21,842 bases of DNA from JBICHM01 sp043101835 (GCA_043101835.1 JBICHM010000091.1:1-21842), one strand, 5' to 3'; shown: positions 8,167 through 16,870, counted from the stretch's first letter. Numbers and translations are program-made. The notes: generated by a model not told the origin, from the letters alone.

Positions 8167-9741
8167 ATGCCCGCCATCCGTCCCGCCCGCGCCCTCCGCA
8201 GCCTGCTGCCCGTCCTGCTGATGGCGGGAACCACCGCCTGCGCCGTCGCTCAGCCTGCCGAACAGCCGGCGCCGGCGCCCGTCTCCTTCGCGCCCGGCGA
8301 CGAGGCGCCATCGGTCACGCAGCACTCGATCACCGTCGATGGGGAGCGCCTCGACTACACCGCCACCGTCGGCTTCACCGACATGCTCGACGACGACGGC
8401 GCGCTGCGCGGGCGCATCTTCTCGATCGCCTACACCCTCGACAACGCGCAGGATGCGCCCGCCGACCGGCCCGTCACCTTCGTCTTCAACGGTGGGCCGG
8501 GCTCCTCGAGCGTGTGGCTGCACCTGGGCACGGCCGGGCCGATGCGCGTCGACCTGGGCCCCGACGGCGACATGCCCCGCCCGCCGGGCGCCCTCGTCAA
8601 GAACCACGCCACCTGGCTGGATGTCACCGACCTGGTCTTCATCGACCCCGTCGGCACCGGCTACAGCCGCCCCGCAGGCGACGGCGCGCAACGCGAGTTC
8701 AGCGGCCTCGAGGAGGACATCCGCGCCGTCGGCGACTTCATCCGTCTCTGGACCACCCGCTCCGGGCGCTGGATGAGCCCGAAGTTTCTCGCAGGCGAGT
8801 CCTACGGCACCACGCGCGCCGCGGGCCTCAGCCAGTACCTCCAGAACCGCCACGGCATGTACCTCTCGGGGATCGCCATGATCTCCACCATCCTCAACTT
8901 CCAAACAGCGCGCTTCGACACCGGCAACGACCTGCCGTATGTGCTCTTCCTGCCCACCTACGCCGCGATCGCGCACTTCCACGGCCAGCTGCCGCCCGAC
9001 ATGCAGAGCAAGAGCCTCGAGCGGGTCGCCGAAGAAGCGCGCGCCTGGGCGATCGACGAGTACATGCCCGCCCTCGCGAAGGACGCGGCGCTCACCGACG
9101 CAGAGCGGTCGCGCGTCGTGCGCGACCTCGCCCGCTTCACGGGGCTCGACGAGGACTATCTGCACGCCGCGAACATGCGCGTCGTCATCAGCGCCTTCTG
9201 CAAGGAGCTGCTGCGCGACGAGCGGCGCACCGTCGGGCGCCTCGACGGCCGCTTCGTCGGCATCGATTCCGACGCATCCGGCGATTCCTTCGAGCACGAC
9301 CCGAGCATGACGGCGATCCGCGGGCCCTACACCGCCGCGTTCAACGACTACATCCGGCGCGACCTGGGCTTCGAGAGCGACACGGTGTACGAGATCCTCA
9401 GCGGGCGCGTCGGGCGCTGGTCGTACGCGGGCTTCGAGAACGAGTACGCCGACCTCGGCGAGCGCCTGCGCGACGCCATGAGCCGCAACCGCTTCCTGCA
9501 TGTGCTCTTCGCGTCGGGCTACTACGACCTCGCGACGCCCTACTTCGCCAGCGACTACACCGTGAACACCCTCGGCCTCGAGCCGGAGCTGCGCGACAAC
9601 ATCCACCAGACCTACTACCCCAGCGGCCACATGATGTACATCCATGTGCCGTCGCTCGAGCGCCTGCACGACGACATGCGCACGCTCATCGAGACGGCCG
9701 TCAGCGCGACCGACCCGTCGCCGGGGATCCGGGCGGAGTGA
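8167..9741 (+). CDS. S10 family serine carboxypeptidase, exported
   Basis: This is a 524-aa secreted alpha/beta-hydrolase peptidase that removes C-terminal residues from peptides, usually at acid pH. The start is ATG at 8167, six to seven bases after CGGAGA. A signal peptide precedes Cys25 (TTAC), a weak lipobox, so it is either released or lipid-anchored. Family motifs are complete: NGGPGSSS (108-115, oxyanion hole), GESYGT with nucleophile Ser212, YYDLATPY (Asp454) and YPSGHMMY (His488). Length and motif spacing fit bacterial S10 members. Its last 41 bases overlap the 3' end of the convergent DNA methyltransferase gene. Its upstream neighbour, divergent, encodes an exported propeller protein. 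Confidence 0.92.
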   Translation: MPAIRPARALRSLLPVLLMAGTTACAVAQPAEQPAPAPVSFAPGDEAPSVTQHSITVDGERLDYTATVGFTDMLDDDGALRGRIFSIAYTLDNAQDAPADRPVTFVFNGGPGSSSVWLHLGTAGPMRVDLGPDGDMPRPPGALVKNHATWLDVTDLVFIDPVGTGYSRPAGDGAQREFSGLEEDIRAVGDFIRLWTTRSGRWMSPKFLAGESYGTTRAAGLSQYLQNRHGMYLSGIAMISTILNFQTARFDTGNDLPYVLFLPTYAAIAHFHGQLPPDMQSKSLERVAEEARAWAIDEYMPALAKDAALTDAERSRVVRDLARFTGLDEDYLHAANMRVVISAFCKELLRDERRTVGRLDGRFVGIDSDASGDSFEHDPSMTAIRGPYTAAFNDYIRRDLGFESDTVYEILSGRVGRWSYAGFENEYADLGERLRDAMSRNRFLHVLFASGYYDLATPYFASDYTVNTLGLEPELRDNIHQTYYPSGHMMYIHVPSLERLHDDMRTLIETAVSATDPSPGIRAE

Positions 9742-10909
9742 GCAGGCCGCGCGCGGGAACGCCCGTCCGCAGCACCCCCAGCGCCCAGCGAATCGCCGGC
9801 ACGCACACCGCGTCGCCGAGGCCGAAGAGGATCTCGTTCTCGCGGAAGCCCTCGTAGACGGCCTCGGGCAGATCCGCGCCCTGCAGCGCTGCGCACTCGC
9901 GCGCGGTCAGGAAGCGCACGCGATAGTCGCCGCGCCCGGCCTCGAAGAGGATCTGCTTGGCGCTCCCGCCCTTCGGCGTGCGCAGGCAGCCGGCGAGGCC
10001 GTCGGTGCGCAGCTCGGTGACGCTCTTCTTCGCGCCCCCCTCGCCGACGGCGCGCACGCGCCGGAAGGCGCAGGCGCGCGTGATGCGCTCGCCGTCGATC
10101 ATGGCCTGCGCCCGCGCGCGATGCCCGGGGTGCAGCTGCTCGACGAAGTAGCGCGCGCGATCAAGCGGCCACCAGCGCGCATCGTCCGGCCCGAGCGTCT
10201 CGCAGATGTCGGCGATCGTCGGCGTCGCGCTCGGCAGCGCCGGGAGTTCTCGCGCCTGCCACGCGAGATCCGCGTGGGCGCGCATGGCGTCGAGCAGTCG
10301 CTGCGGGCGCGCGGGGTGGGGTGCCAGGGCGTCGAGGTCCGCTGCGCCCGGCGAGGCCTCGTCGTCGAATCGCGTGCACGCCAGCAGCAGGCGCGGGCGC
10401 GACTGCCCGGTGAATCGCGCGGCGTCCACGCGCAGCATCTCAACGCCGTAGCCCAGCGCATTCACGCGCTCGACCAGCGCACGAAGATCGTTCCCGCCGT
10501 GGCTCGTCAGCAGACCCACGACATTCTCGAAGAGAAGCCAGCGCGGGCGATCGGCCGTCGCCTCGAGCAGGCCGAGCATCCCCCACACCGCGCCCGACTG
10601 CCCGGCGTAGATCCCGCCGCCGCGCCCGGCGAGGCTGAGGTCGGTGCAGGGGAAGGAGGCGGTCCACAGGTCCGCGCGGGGCAGTTCGGCCGCGCGCACC
10701 GCGTGCACATCGCGTACATCGAAGTGGTCGTCGCCCGGGAATGCCGCCCGGTAGAGGCGGGCCTTCATCGGATCCACATCGTTCGCCCACGCGACGCGCC
10801 AGCCGGCGCGCTCGAGGGCATGGCGGACGAGGCCCATCCCGGCGAAGAACTCGCAGGCGACCCCCGCGCCACCCGCCATCCCGCCTCGTTCGGTCGCGTC
10901 CTGCGCCAT
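9701..10909 (-). CDS. DNA (cytosine-5-)-methyltransferase
   Basis: This is a 402-aa C5-cytosine methyltransferase. Visible motifs in order are I FFAGMGL (21-27, SAM binding), IV ASFPCTDLS with catalytic Cys88, VI LLFENV (Glu128), VIII GQSRPR (168-173), IX RFLTARECAALQG and X FGLGDAVCVPAIRWA. The region between VIII and IX (about 180-330) is the target-recognition part and contains AGCLRTPKGGSAKQIL, a stretch seen in a subset of these enzymes. The start is ATG at 10909 with AAGGGA only three bases before it; ATG at 10879, after GAGG, is an equally reasonable start. No restriction endonuclease or repair gene is next to it, so it looks like an orphan enzyme. It could act in epigenetic marking or in protection from foreign restriction. 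Recognition sequence cannot be read from the protein. Confidence 0.92.
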   Translation of the reverse strand: MAQDATERGGMAGGAGVACEFFAGMGLVRHALERAGWRVAWANDVDPMKARLYRAAFPGDDHFDVRDVHAVRAAELPRADLWTASFPCTDLSLAGRGGGIYAGQSGAVWGMLGLLEATADRPRWLLFENVVGLLTSHGGNDLRALVERVNALGYGVEMLRVDAARFTGQSRPRLLLACTRFDDEASPGAADLDALAPHPARPQRLLDAMRAHADLAWQARELPALPSATPTIADICETLGPDDARWWPLDRARYFVEQLHPGHRARAQAMIDGERITRACAFRRVRAVGEGGAKKSVTELRTDGLAGCLRTPKGGSAKQILFEAGRGDYRVRFLTARECAALQGADLPEAVYEGFRENEILFGLGDAVCVPAIRWALGVLRTGVPARGLLTPPGSPATGRSR

Positions 10910-10999
10910 GGGTCCCTTCTACGGCGGCGCCGCCCCGAACGCCAGCCTCGGCGCGCCCGATCGGGCCAATCCCCTCAGCGCCTCGGGCCCCTCGCCCGA

Positions 11000-11005
11000 T
11001 ACCAT
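11000..11005 (+). promoter_or_regulatory. TACCAT -10-like element close to a start codon
   Basis: TACCAT ends nine bases before the ATG at 11015, and no Shine-Dalgarno site is present. This spacing would give a nearly leaderless transcript. The same hexamer lies before the methyltransferase gene at 14408. Confidence 0.3.
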
Positions 11006-11014
11006 CTGTCGCCC

Positions 11015-11653
11015 ATGCCGCCCGCCCCGCCCACCATCCCGATGCGCCTCGTCGCCGTCCTCAGCGCGCTGGTGCTCGCCACCGCGCTGCCCGGCGCCGT
11101 GATGGGCTTCCTCGCGGGCAACTACTTCCTGGGCGTGCTCGAACTGGTCGTGATCCTCGCCGCCGCGATGGGCATCCCCATCGGGCTCGGGCGCTTCAAC
11201 CGCGGGCCGGCCATCGCGATCGCCTGCGTCGCCGGCGGCGTCGCGACGCCCACCGTGCTCAGCGGCCTCTCGCAACTCGGCCCGCTCATGGGCGTTGAGG
11301 TGCGCCCGTGGATCCTCGGTCGCCTTGCGATCAGCATCGTCATGCTCGCCTGCGCCGGGCTCGTGCTCGTCGCGCGCCGGCCGGCGCAGTCGGTGCGCTA
11401 TCTTGTGCGCGCCGTTGCGCTCGGGGCGCCGGTCGTCGTCTTCGCCGGCCTGTGGTGGAAGGTCCCCGCGTTCCGCAACGCGATCGACGGCCTCCATCCC
11501 ATCGCCAACGGCCTGCTGTGGGCGGTCCTCGGGCTCATCGGGCTCGTGCTTGTGTCGGTCGGGGCGCACTGCTTCATCCGCGCCTTCGAGGTCGGCGTCG
11601 AGGCCGGCGAGGAGCAGGCGGCGGCGTCCGAGAAGGCCGGCGCGCCCGCCTGA
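11015..11653 (+). CDS. polytopic membrane protein of unknown function
   Basis: This is a 212-aa protein with about six hydrophobic segments (roughly 10-32, 38-58, 66-86, 103-124, 133-153 and 162-186) and an acidic, Ala/Glu-rich cytoplasmic tail. I do not recognise the family. The reading frame is open far upstream, but that part is antisense to the DNA methyltransferase, so the gene starts in the 105-base divergent gap. ATG at 11015 is chosen; ATG at 11042 is possible and would begin the hydrophobic segment at once. Neither has a clear ribosome-binding site. The next gene, 69 bases downstream on the same strand, encodes a one-TM DUF4230-like protein, but a promoter-like sequence before it suggests separate transcription. 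Confidence 0.72.
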   Translation: MPPAPPTIPMRLVAVLSALVLATALPGAVMGFLAGNYFLGVLELVVILAAAMGIPIGLGRFNRGPAIAIACVAGGVATPTVLSGLSQLGPLMGVEVRPWILGRLAISIVMLACAGLVLVARRPAQSVRYLVRAVALGAPVVVFAGLWWKVPAFRNAIDGLHPIANGLLWAVLGLIGLVLVSVGAHCFIRAFEVGVEAGEEQAAASEKAGAPA

Positions 11654-11698
11654 GGGGCCCGGAATCGCGTTCTCTGAAAGGCCCCGGCCCCCGACGCG

Positions 11699-11704
11699 TA
11701 CTAT
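11699..11704 (+). promoter_or_regulatory. TACTAT -10-like element
   Basis: TACTAT in an otherwise G+C-rich gap lies 18 bases before the ATG at 11723. CTGAAA at 11674-11679 is a poor -35 at 19-base spacing. This is a candidate promoter for the DUF4230-like gene. Confidence 0.35.
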
Positions 11705-11722
11705 TGGGTCGGGAGACGCTGC

Positions 11723-12385
11723 ATGGGTGAATCGCTGCTGTTGCTGCTGTTGGGTCTCGTCGTCGGCGCCGCGGGCGTCGCGGTGTTCCTGCTGCTCGTG
11801 AAGAAGGGCGCCAAACAGGGCCCGCTGGAGATCCACTCGGTCTTCGAGCGCGTGCAGGCCGTCGGTCGCCTCATCGGGCTGGAGGTCAGCGCCAAGGAGA
11901 TCGCGACGACCACGAAAGGCCTCTCCTGGCTGCCGCCGATCCTCCTCAGCCAGGCGCGGATCGCGATGATCTTCCAGTTCGAGAAGCAGTACGCCATCGA
12001 CCTGCACAAGCTCCGCCCCGAGCAGGTGCACAAGGTCGGCGAGCGCTATGTCGTCGACCTGCCGCCCGTCGAGGGGCGCCTCCGCCTCGTCGAGATGGTG
12101 CCCTACGACATCCAGGCGGGCCGCGTGCTGGGGCTGCTCGATGTCATCCAGATGAACGCGCAGACGCAGAAGGAACTCATCGAGCGCGCCCAGAGCCAGG
12201 CGGCGGAGCTGTACGAATCCAACGCCCCCAAGTACGAGGCCGAGGCGCGCGCCAGCATCGAACGCCAGCTCCGCGCGCTCCTTGAGATGTTCGAGGTCGA
12301 TGTCGAGTTCGTCTGGGCCGAGCAGCCCCAGGGGCGCGAGCGCGTGGAGGTCAGCGAGCGCATCAAGACCGGTGCGGCTGTCTGA
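11723..12385 (+). CDS. DUF4230-like membrane-anchored protein
   Basis: This is a 220-aa protein with one N-terminal transmembrane helix (about 4-25) and a soluble remainder. The order of elements resembles DUF4230 proteins, though I cannot confirm it without a profile search. They are an 'ERVQAVGRLIGLEV' strand-helix, a hydrophobic strand in 'ARIAMIFQFEKQYAIDLHKL', then 'VHKVGERYVVDLPPVEGRL'. The C-terminal third is a long amphipathic helix (about 140-190, Ala/Glu/Gln/Arg rich) and a final short strand. It starts at ATG 11723, with GGGAG eight to ten bases upstream. Function of the family is unknown. It sits between a polytopic membrane protein gene and the beta-helix protein gene, with gaps of 69 and 84 bases, so a shared operon is possible but not shown. 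Confidence 0.75.
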   Translation: MGESLLLLLLGLVVGAAGVAVFLLLVKKGAKQGPLEIHSVFERVQAVGRLIGLEVSAKEIATTTKGLSWLPPILLSQARIAMIFQFEKQYAIDLHKLRPEQVHKVGERYVVDLPPVEGRLRLVEMVPYDIQAGRVLGLLDVIQMNAQTQKELIERAQSQAAELYESNAPKYEAEARASIERQLRALLEMFEVDVEFVWAEQPQGRERVEVSERIKTGAAV

Positions 12386-12469
12386 GGGTCCGGCACAATC
12401 TCAGAGGAATCGCTTTCGCATCCTTCCATTGCTGGGTACGCTGCATGGGTCACCCTCCGGAGGTCCACC

Positions 12470-14389
12470 ATGCGAATCCTGCAGGCGTTCCTCGCAGCCG
12501 CGATCGTGTCACCCGCGCTCGGCGCCGAGGTGTATGTCGATTTCCACGCGCCGGAAGGCGGCGATGGCACGGCCTCGATGCCCTTCAACTCGATGCACGA
12601 CTTCGTGCCGGCTCCCGGTGACACGGTCTATCTGACCGGCACAGTGCGCGAGCGCGGTGTCGAGTACACCGGACTCACCGATGTGACCTTCACCGGCTGG
12701 CCCGGAAGAGACCGCCCGGTCTTCCGCGCCGACATCGCGTTGACGGATGGCTGGTCGGCAGACTCGACGCCCGGCGTCTACACCATCCTGCCGCCTCCGG
12801 GCTGGGCCGGAAGTGTCATCGTTGCGTGCGAGATCACTGAGGATTGGGAGACTCGCATCGATGCGGACGGCCGACACTTCGGACACTTCGAATACCGGGG
12901 CCTCATCTCCGAAGTTCGCAACGAGCCCGGCACATGGACCTTCCACACGCAGACGGGGCGCTTCGTCGTGCATCCGGCTGACGGCATGTCGCCGGCGGTC
13001 TCCGGTCGGCAATACGCAGTGGAGTTCCAGGAGCTCCAGTTTGCGCTGCGGGATTGCGAGCGCATCGCCATCTCCGGTGTCGATTTCATCCGCACAGGCG
13101 CCGCGGTCTCGGTCGGCGCGGGCGCCGATGTGCTGATCGAGGATGTCAATGCGATCGCGACGGATCTGGTCTACGCGGCTCGATGGCCAACGACGAGTTC
13201 GCCCGGTCCGTCCGGGCTCATTGTTCAGAACGCGCTTGTCCATCAGGGTGAGATCAGAGTTGTCGGCGGCGACGCTCGCTTCGAGAATGTGACGATTCAC
13301 GATTACCCGCCGCTCGGCCTCACGGGCGATGTGAACGATCCTGAGGATCACCTCGGTCTGATCGTTCGCAATGGAGAGGATGTTTCGTTCAGCAACTGCT
13401 CGTTCATCGGGTACCCGGGCACGGCAGGCACGATTCGCATCGACGACATTCTGCCGATACCGGCGTCCCCGCTCGTCGCCTCGACCTATGCGGTGCGATT
13501 TGTCGACTGCGAGTTTGACAGCATGCTGCGGTTCGCCGCAATCGATCCCTCGCCATCGGCCGACTTCGACAACGTTTCTGTCGCATTTGAGCGGTGCCGT
13601 CTCACGTTCGATCGGCCCGCCGACCAGTCGCTGAAGACCCGCATCGAGCCGCCGATCGACATCGATGGTGTTGACGCGCGACTGCTCTTCTCGGCGTGCA
13701 TCCTGGATATCGACGCCCGCGGGCTCGGCGGCTTCAGTCCGATTCAGATCGAGGAAGGCGCCGTGCTGTTCAACAACAGCACCATTGTCGCGAGGCTCGA
13801 TCCAACGCAGCGGATTGTGCGGACCCTGACGACCGCCGGGACGGTCGAGGCCGTCCAGTCGATCATTGTGCGCGACGCACCGGGCCCGTTCATCCTCGGC
13901 AGCAACACCGAACCGCTTGCCGATCTGCAGGATTCGCTGCGGTTCGACGGCAACTGGTTCTTCAATATCACCAACGGCGACTACCACTCGAACCCGGCGA
14001 TCGACGAGGCTTTTGAGTGGTCTTTCTACATCGACAACAGCCCGAACCTGTCGCTCGGTGTCGATCCCGTGTTCTCCGATCTGGCGGCCGGTGATCTCTC
14101 ACTGGCGCTGTCGAGCCCCATCCGCAATGTCGCCCCGGATGCGAATCTGCTCGCGCCGGAACGAGGTGTCTTTGGCGCCTTCCACGACGGTCGCTACGGC
14201 GCGCAGCAGTTCGGCCTGTCGCCGTGTGCGCGCGACTTCAACGGCGACGGATTCGTGGACGGCGCCGATCTCGGTCTGCTGCTCGGCGCCTGGGGCGGAA
14301 GTGATCCGGTCTTCGACGCGTCTGGTGACGGCGTCGTGGACGGCGCCGACCTCGGCCTGCTGCTCGGCGCCTGGGGCCCCTGCGACTGA
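12470..14389 (+). CDS. exported right-handed beta-helix-like protein with dockerin-like tail
   Basis: This is a 639-aa protein starting at ATG 12470, seven bases after CCGGAGG. A signal peptide ends near LGA-EVYVD. The body has many short strands with asparagine and hydrophobic periodicity, as in parallel beta-helix proteins. Examples are VIVACEITED, IAISGVDFIR, VLIEDVNAI, ARFENVTIHDY, VSFSNCSFIGY, YAVRFVDCEFD, VAFERCRLTF and VLFNNSTIVAR. No catalytic residues of a known polysaccharide lyase are evident, so an enzyme role is unproven. The C-terminus has two EF-hand-like repeats, DFNGDGFVDGAD and ASGDGVVDGAD, each followed by LGLLLGAWG. Cysteines flank the pair (SPCARD and GPCD). Third codon positions are visibly richer in A and T than in neighbouring genes, a possible sign of different origin or low expression. 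Confidence 0.8.
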   Translation: MRILQAFLAAAIVSPALGAEVYVDFHAPEGGDGTASMPFNSMHDFVPAPGDTVYLTGTVRERGVEYTGLTDVTFTGWPGRDRPVFRADIALTDGWSADSTPGVYTILPPPGWAGSVIVACEITEDWETRIDADGRHFGHFEYRGLISEVRNEPGTWTFHTQTGRFVVHPADGMSPAVSGRQYAVEFQELQFALRDCERIAISGVDFIRTGAAVSVGAGADVLIEDVNAIATDLVYAARWPTTSSPGPSGLIVQNALVHQGEIRVVGGDARFENVTIHDYPPLGLTGDVNDPEDHLGLIVRNGEDVSFSNCSFIGYPGTAGTIRIDDILPIPASPLVASTYAVRFVDCEFDSMLRFAAIDPSPSADFDNVSVAFERCRLTFDRPADQSLKTRIEPPIDIDGVDARLLFSACILDIDARGLGGFSPIQIEEGAVLFNNSTIVARLDPTQRIVRTLTTAGTVEAVQSIIVRDAPGPFILGSNTEPLADLQDSLRFDGNWFFNITNGDYHSNPAIDEAFEWSFYIDNSPNLSLGVDPVFSDLAAGDLSLALSSPIRNVAPDANLLAPERGVFGAFHDGRYGAQQFGLSPCARDFNGDGFVDGADLGLLLGAWGGSDPVFDASGDGVVDGADLGLLLGAWGPCD

Positions 14390-14395
14390 TCGCGG

Positions 14396-14401
14396 TACCA
14401 T
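14396..14401 (+). promoter_or_regulatory. TACCAT -10-like element before methyltransferase gene
   Basis: TACCAT ends six bases before the GTG start at 14408 and lies just after the preceding stop codon. There is no Shine-Dalgarno site. This arrangement fits a leaderless transcript, but co-transcription with the beta-helix gene (18-base gap) is equally possible. Confidence 0.3.
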
Positions 14402-14407
14402 CGGTCG

Positions 14408-15124
14408 GTGGCCATCGCCCGCAACGCCTACCGACGCGCCTGGTTCGACACCTTCGCGCGATCGGTCGATGGCGGTGTGACGGCGCGGGAGGTCGCGTTT
14501 CTCGAGCGACTCCTGCCGCGCGACGCGTTCCCGCACATCCTCGACCTCGCCTGCGGCGCCGGGCGCCACGCCGACGCCCTCGCCCACCGCGGCTACCGGG
14601 TGCTCGGCGTCGATCGCGATCAGACAGAACTCGACCGCGCCCCGCACGGCCCCGGCTGCGCCGACTACCGCCGCCTCGACATGCGCGATCTCGCCGGCCT
14701 CGCCGATGCGCCCTTCGACGCCTGCATCTGCCTGTGGCAGTCCTTCGGCTCCTTCGAGGACGACGCGAACGACGCCGTGCTGGGCGACATCGCATCGCTG
14801 CTTCGCCCCGGCGGGCGTCTGCTGCTCGATGTCTACGACCGCGACTTCTTTGATGGCCCCGAGGTCACGCGCCGCTTCGAGCGCGCCGGGCGCTGGGTGA
14901 CCGAGCACCGCTGGGTCGATGGCGACCGTCTGCGCGTGCACCTCGCCCTCGACGGCGGCCCGCTGCTGGATGTCTTCGAGTGGCGCGTCTTCAGCCCGGA
15001 CGAACTCGCCGACCTGTGCGCGCAGTCCGGCCTGCGAGAGATCCTCCGATGCGCGCGTTTCGACGAACGCACGCCCCCCTCGGCCGACGAGGCGCGCATG
15101 CAGATGTGCTTCGAGAAGGCCTGA
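14408..15124 (+). CDS. class I SAM-dependent methyltransferase
   Basis: This 238-aa cytoplasmic protein has the Rossmann-fold methyltransferase core. Motif I is ILDLACGAGRHADAL (44-58), the acidic end of strand 2 is VLGVDRD (Asp69), and DMRDL follows. The strand 4 region is FDACICLWQSFGSFED, and motif III-like LLRPGGRLLLDVYD comes after it. The C-terminal part (FEWRVFSPDELADLCAQSGL) matches the helix-strand end common to small-molecule methyltransferases of the Methyltransf_11/25 groups. The substrate cannot be told. The start is GTG at 14408; the frame has no ATG nearby and the family match begins at once. Its stop lies three bases from the stop of the convergent repeat-protein gene. Confidence 0.85.
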   Translation: MAIARNAYRRAWFDTFARSVDGGVTAREVAFLERLLPRDAFPHILDLACGAGRHADALAHRGYRVLGVDRDQTELDRAPHGPGCADYRRLDMRDLAGLADAPFDACICLWQSFGSFEDDANDAVLGDIASLLRPGGRLLLDVYDRDFFDGPEVTRRFERAGRWVTEHRWVDGDRLRVHLALDGGPLLDVFEWRVFSPDELADLCAQSGLREILRCARFDERTPPSADEARMQMCFEKA

Positions 15125-15127
15125 GCC

Positions 15128-16870
15128 TCAGCCCCACGCGCCGAGCAACAGCCCAAGATCCGCGCCGTCCACGACGCCGTCGCCGGTCAGGTCCGCCGGG
15201 CAGCCGGCGCAGGGGCCCCACGCCCCGAGCAGCAGGCCGAGGTCGGCGCCATCCACGACGCCGTCGCCGGTGAGGTCCGCCGGGTCGCCGACCGTCGGCA
15301 GCGTCGCCGCGACGACGACCTGCGCCGTCGGCGACACGCTGCAGACCAGCGCCACCGTGCCGTCGTCGCCCAGCCCGTTGGCTGTGCCGCCCAGCAGCGT
15401 GCTGTCGGCGAGGAGGATCGAGAAGACGATCGTGCGCGTGTCGCCCCCGCCAAGGTCGACGGTCTCGCCCTCGCGCGCAACCAGCGTGAGGCCGTTGGTC
15501 TCGTCCCACGCGAAGATCGCGCTGTCGTTGGAGGTCGAGATGCCCGGCCCGGCCATGAACCCGCCGAAGACGATCTGCCCCGCCTCATTGAGGACGATCG
15601 GCTGCAGGATCGTGAAGGTGGCGTTGTTCACCACGCCCACCGCGTCGCCCTCGCGCGCGACGAGGCTGAGGCCGCCGGCGTCGCCGAAGTAGATCGCGCC
15701 GTCGTTCCCGGTCGTCACGCCGGCGCCCTTGAGATTGGTCAGCAGGGCGATGTCGCCTGCGCTGTTGATCTGCGGGATGTTGGGGAACGCGAGGAAACCG
15801 CTCCACTGCACGCCGGCGGGCACGCCCGGCGCCTGGTCGCCCTCGCGCACGAGCAAGGTGAGCGCGCCGGGCCCGCCGACCCAGATGCCCTCGTTGTCGG
15901 CGGAGGTCACGCCGCCGCCGGTGGTGGCGCCCTCGAAGACGACCACCGGCCCGCTGCGCAGGTTCGCGCTGTCGGGCAGGGTCAGGAAGCTCGCGCCCGC
16001 GGGCATGCCCGGCGCGGCGTCGCCGAGGCGCGCCACCAGGCTCGTCGCTCCCGGCGCGCCGGCCCACAGCCCGCGGTTGTTCGTCGAATCGACGCCCGTC
16101 CCCGTCAGGAACGCCGAGTGCGCAATCTGCCCGCCCGGGCTGACCGTCACTGAGCCGAGCGTGTCGAAGACCGCGCCGCCCGCACCGGGAGCCGCGTCGC
16201 CTTCGCGCGCCGCCAGCGAGAAGCCGCCCGTCACGCTGCCCGCCCAGATGCCGCCATCGTTCGCCGTCGTCACGGCGCCCCCGGTCATCGTCGCGCGGAA
16301 CACCTGCGTGGCGCCGGTCGCGCGGCTCATCAGCACGGGGCTGAGCAACTGGTCGAAGAGTGCGCCCGCCGGTCCGCCCGGCGCCGGCGTCACGCCCTGC
16401 TCCGCGGCGAAGAGGGGCGTCCCGGCGCCCGGCCACACCCAGCGGCTCTGGCGCAGCGGCGCCGCGCCGCCCGCTGCGGTCGAGAAGCCCGCGATCCCCA
16501 CGCGCCCGCCCGCCACATTGGGGCGCTCGAAGTCGCCGAAGAAGCGCCCCGCGCTCGTCGTCGCGACGCCCTCGCGCACGAGGATGCCGACGCCCCCGAT
16601 GTCGCCGAAGCCGATGGCGGAGTTGGTGCTGCCCGCCACACCCGGCCCGGCGAGCGATGCGGCGAAAACGATGTTGCCGCTGGCGTCGACGCTGGCGGTG
16701 AAGATCGAGGCGTAGGTGTTCCCGGCGCCGAGGCCGGGGCCGAGAGGGCCGTCGGTTCCGGTGGCCGCGAGCGCGGTCAGGGGCAGCCCGGCGTGCGCCG
16801 CGCCGGCGCCGGAGAGCGTCGCGGCTGCGACCGGCGCGAGGCGCCGCCACGAGAGCGTGCGAGTCTGCAT
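15128..16870 (-). CDS. exported repeat protein (DUF7453-like) with dockerin-like tail, paralog 1
   Basis: This is a 580-aa protein starting at ATG 16870, about eight bases after GGAGG. A signal peptide ends at AHA-G (about 27). The body is built of roughly 60-residue units. Each has a strand set ending in a 'G(A/G)LTLVAREGDxAPG' turn, then a 'GxVVFxAxLxGxGVxxxNDxGIW' strand pair; about six such turns are visible. This resembles planctomycete exported proteins now grouped as DUF7453 and suggests a propeller-like fold. That assignment is from memory of the pattern, not a search. The C-terminus has two EF-hand-like loops, both DLTGDGVVDGAD, each followed by LGLLLGAWG, with CAGC between them. It is a tandem paralog of the next minus-strand gene upstream. 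Its role is unknown; likely cell-surface or secreted. Confidence 0.82.
   Translation of the reverse strand: MQTRTLSWRRLAPVAAATLSGAGAAHAGLPLTALAATGTDGPLGPGLGAGNTYASIFTASVDASGNIVFAASLAGPGVAGSTNSAIGFGDIGGVGILVREGVATTSAGRFFGDFERPNVAGGRVGIAGFSTAAGGAAPLRQSRWVWPGAGTPLFAAEQGVTPAPGGPAGALFDQLLSPVLMSRATGATQVFRATMTGGAVTTANDGGIWAGSVTGGFSLAAREGDAAPGAGGAVFDTLGSVTVSPGGQIAHSAFLTGTGVDSTNNRGLWAGAPGATSLVARLGDAAPGMPAGASFLTLPDSANLRSGPVVVFEGATTGGGVTSADNEGIWVGGPGALTLLVREGDQAPGVPAGVQWSGFLAFPNIPQINSAGDIALLTNLKGAGVTTGNDGAIYFGDAGGLSLVAREGDAVGVVNNATFTILQPIVLNEAGQIVFGGFMAGPGISTSNDSAIFAWDETNGLTLVAREGETVDLGGGDTRTIVFSILLADSTLLGGTANGLGDDGTVALVCSVSPTAQVVVAATLPTVGDPADLTGDGVVDGADLGLLLGAWGPCAGCPADLTGDGVVDGADLGLLLGAWG
15189..15277 (-). 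repeat. near-identical dockerin-coding segment, copy 1
   Basis: This segment matches 17046-17134 at 87 of 89 positions by hand comparison (offset 1857). It includes 65 identical bases in a row, then differences only at 15254 and 15275. It encodes the junction (CAGC) and the repeat next to it, and identity falls off at both edges. Confidence 0.85.

Noticed and set aside
8002..9669. 555-codon minus-strand frame across the S10 peptidase
   Set aside because: Shadow of a gene with a complete S10 catalytic triad; no protein features of its own.
9701..10909. Restriction-modification system
   Set aside because: Only the methyltransferase is present. The neighbours are an S10 peptidase and a membrane protein of no nuclease type.
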